Both the position numbers and the translations under genes were made by a program. DNA of 7,872 nt from Bacteroidota bacterium (GTDB lineage Bacteria; Bacteroidota; Rhodothermia; Balneolales; HLUCCA01): NCBI GenBank assembly GCA_003448835.1, contig DLXM01000377.1, forward strand, positions 1 to 7,872. The letters run 5' to 3'. Position 1 is the stretch's first letter. Each line of letters opens with the position of its first letter. Shown one piece after another: positions 7,236-7,872 of this stretch. The notes below the pieces were generated by a model, which saw only the letters and a list, made by a program, of their open reading frames with translations, was not told where the DNA came from and did no database searches.

Positions 7236-7285
7236 GGTCAGATCAATCCAAAATATCCTGAACCAAAACTTAAATTTCAGTTATC

Positions 7286-7693
7286 GTGATTCAACGTATT
7301 CAAACCGTTTATTTGTTTTTAGCCGTTTTATTAACAACAGGCACATTTTTTACTCCATTATTTGACCGATTGATTGAAGATCCGGCGGCGTGGATTTTCA
7401 GCGCCTACATGGCAGCTTCCGTTTTCGCAATGGGACTTACCGCATGGTCAATTTTTCGATTCGCAGATCGTGATGCCCAGGTTTCGACCGTAAACAAAGC
7501 CATCGTCTTTCAAACAATTACAGTTGGAGTTGGTGTCGCAGTATTTTTTACACTCGGTCCAATAAGAATGGACGAATTTGGCGAGTTTTTTGCAGTTGGA
7601 ATGTTGGTACTGGCTCTCATTTTACAAGTTTTGGGTCGAGCCGCCATCTTAAAAGATGAAAAGCTTGTGAAATCGATGGATAGGATTAGGTAA
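7286..7693 (+). CDS. DUF4293 family membrane protein
   Basis: This 135-residue protein starts at a GTG (7286) with MIQRIQTVYLFLAVLL and ends with AAILKDEKLVKSMDRIR. Both ends match the pattern of DUF4293 proteins, small four-helix membrane proteins restricted to Bacteroidota and relatives. Hydrophobic segments lie at about residues 6-27, 36-58, 71-94 and 98-120. The function is not established and none can be read from the sequence. The GTG start is chosen because it gives the conserved N-terminus exactly; no in-frame ATG fits better. It begins a plus-strand unit, and the next gene starts two bases after its stop, so the pair is probably co-transcribed. No clear ribosome binding site precedes it. 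Confidence 0.85.
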   Translation: MIQRIQTVYLFLAVLLTTGTFFTPLFDRLIEDPAAWIFSAYMAASVFAMGLTAWSIFRFADRDAQVSTVNKAIVFQTITVGVGVAVFFTLGPIRMDEFGEFFAVGMLVLALILQVLGRAAILKDEKLVKSMDRIR

Positions 7694-7695
7694 CT

Positions 7696-7872
7696 ATGTC
7701 TACAAATCAGGTTACAGCAGCTCCATTCCATACATATATAATGTTGATTGCGGGACTTGGGATGTTTGCTCTGGCACCAATTATTGTCCGATTGGCTGGA
7801 CCGGATGCCGATCCTGTTGCAATTACTGCCGTTCGAACATGCTCTGCATTCCTGTTTTTATTGCCCATCTGT
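7696..7872 (+). CDS. EamA/DMT-family transporter, N-terminal part only
   Basis: This is the first 59 codons of a gene that runs off the right edge. The visible protein (MSTNQVTAAPFHTYIMLIAG, then LGMFALAPIIVRLAGPDADP and VAITAVRTCSAFLFLLPIC) has the first two helices of an EamA domain: a helix ending in a VRLA-type segment, then a helix carrying the typical arginine (AVRTCSAF). It is thus probably a second drug/metabolite transporter, distinct in sequence from the one at 6179..7069. The ATG follows the DUF4293 stop by two bases, and AGG at 7688..7690 lies five bases before it as a possible ribosome binding site. Two thirds or more of the protein is outside the window, so the family call rests on a short piece. 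Confidence 0.75.
   Translation, partial: MSTNQVTAAPFHTYIMLIAGLGMFALAPIIVRLAGPDADPVAITAVRTCSAFLFLLPIC

Larger units (their letters stand above)
7070..7285. promoter_or_regulatory. Divergent intergenic region between EamA and DUF4293 genes
   Basis: This 216 bp region must hold the start signals for both directions. On the plus strand it has two exact matches to the Bacteroidota -7 consensus TAnnTTTG (TAAATTTG at 7193..7200 and TATATTTG at 7228..7235). On the minus strand I found no exact match. A 7 bp inverted repeat (TGTGTAT/ATACACA) flanks the stretch 7114..7190, with a small hairpin inside. No gene is supported here. The open frame extending the transporter upstream is judged non-coding. 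Confidence 0.45.

Noticed and set aside
7255..7261. Direct repeat ATCCTGA (also at 7138..7144) as an operator
   Set aside because: Seven bases, 117 bp apart, in no consistent relation to promoter elements; expected by chance.
1..7872. tRNA, rRNA, CRISPR array, insertion sequence or integration site
   Set aside because: No cloverleaf, spaced repeats, transposase-like frame or terminal inverted repeats were seen; coding density is continuous and the genes look uniform in base use.

Overview
The window reads as a chromosomal stretch from a low-to-moderate GC bacterium of the Bacteroidota/Balneolota/Rhodothermota group, most plausibly a Balneola-like lineage, though this is an inference. The best clue is the short membrane protein at 7286..7693. 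It has the N-terminus (MIQRIQT) and C-terminus (KDEKLVKSMDRIR) typical of the DUF4293 family, which is essentially confined to that group. Most genes lack a clear Shine-Dalgarno sequence, and the sequence before the DUF4293 gene holds two exact matches to the Bacteroidota -7 promoter consensus TAnnTTTG. Both fit the same assignment.

Positions 6066 down to 1 (minus strand) hold a tightly packed surface-polysaccharide export and assembly operon. Transcription order is: SLBB-domain outer-membrane polysaccharide export protein (4291..6066), Wzz-like chain-length/co-polymerase protein (3120..4280), O-antigen polymerase/ligase-like membrane protein (1727..3130), Wzx-like flippase (273..1673, probably extending to about 1730), and the start of a GT-B fold glycosyltransferase (1..268, cut by the window edge). 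Gaps are 10 bp, an 11 bp overlap, a flippase junction of debatable start, and 4 bp, so translation is probably coupled along the operon. Together these genes would flip lipid-linked repeat units (Wzx), polymerise them (Wzy-like), set chain length (Wzz-like) and move the polymer to the surface (export protein). The initiating sugar transferase and most glycosyltransferases are not visible and presumably lie beyond position 1.

Upstream, also on the minus strand, is a complete EamA/DMT-family transporter (6179..7069), separated from the export gene by 112 bp of AT-rich sequence. A 216 bp divergent intergenic region (7070..7285) separates it from a plus-strand pair: the DUF4293 gene and the first 59 codons of a second EamA-family transporter (7696..7872, cut by the window edge).

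I see no RNA genes, insertion sequences, CRISPR arrays or clearly novel multi-gene system. The most notable local observation is the flippase start. The reading frame is open upstream of the first ATG and encodes the expected N-terminal residues back to an ATAA overlap with the polymerase stop. This implies either a rare AUA start, a single-base change or sequence error, or a shortened protein.
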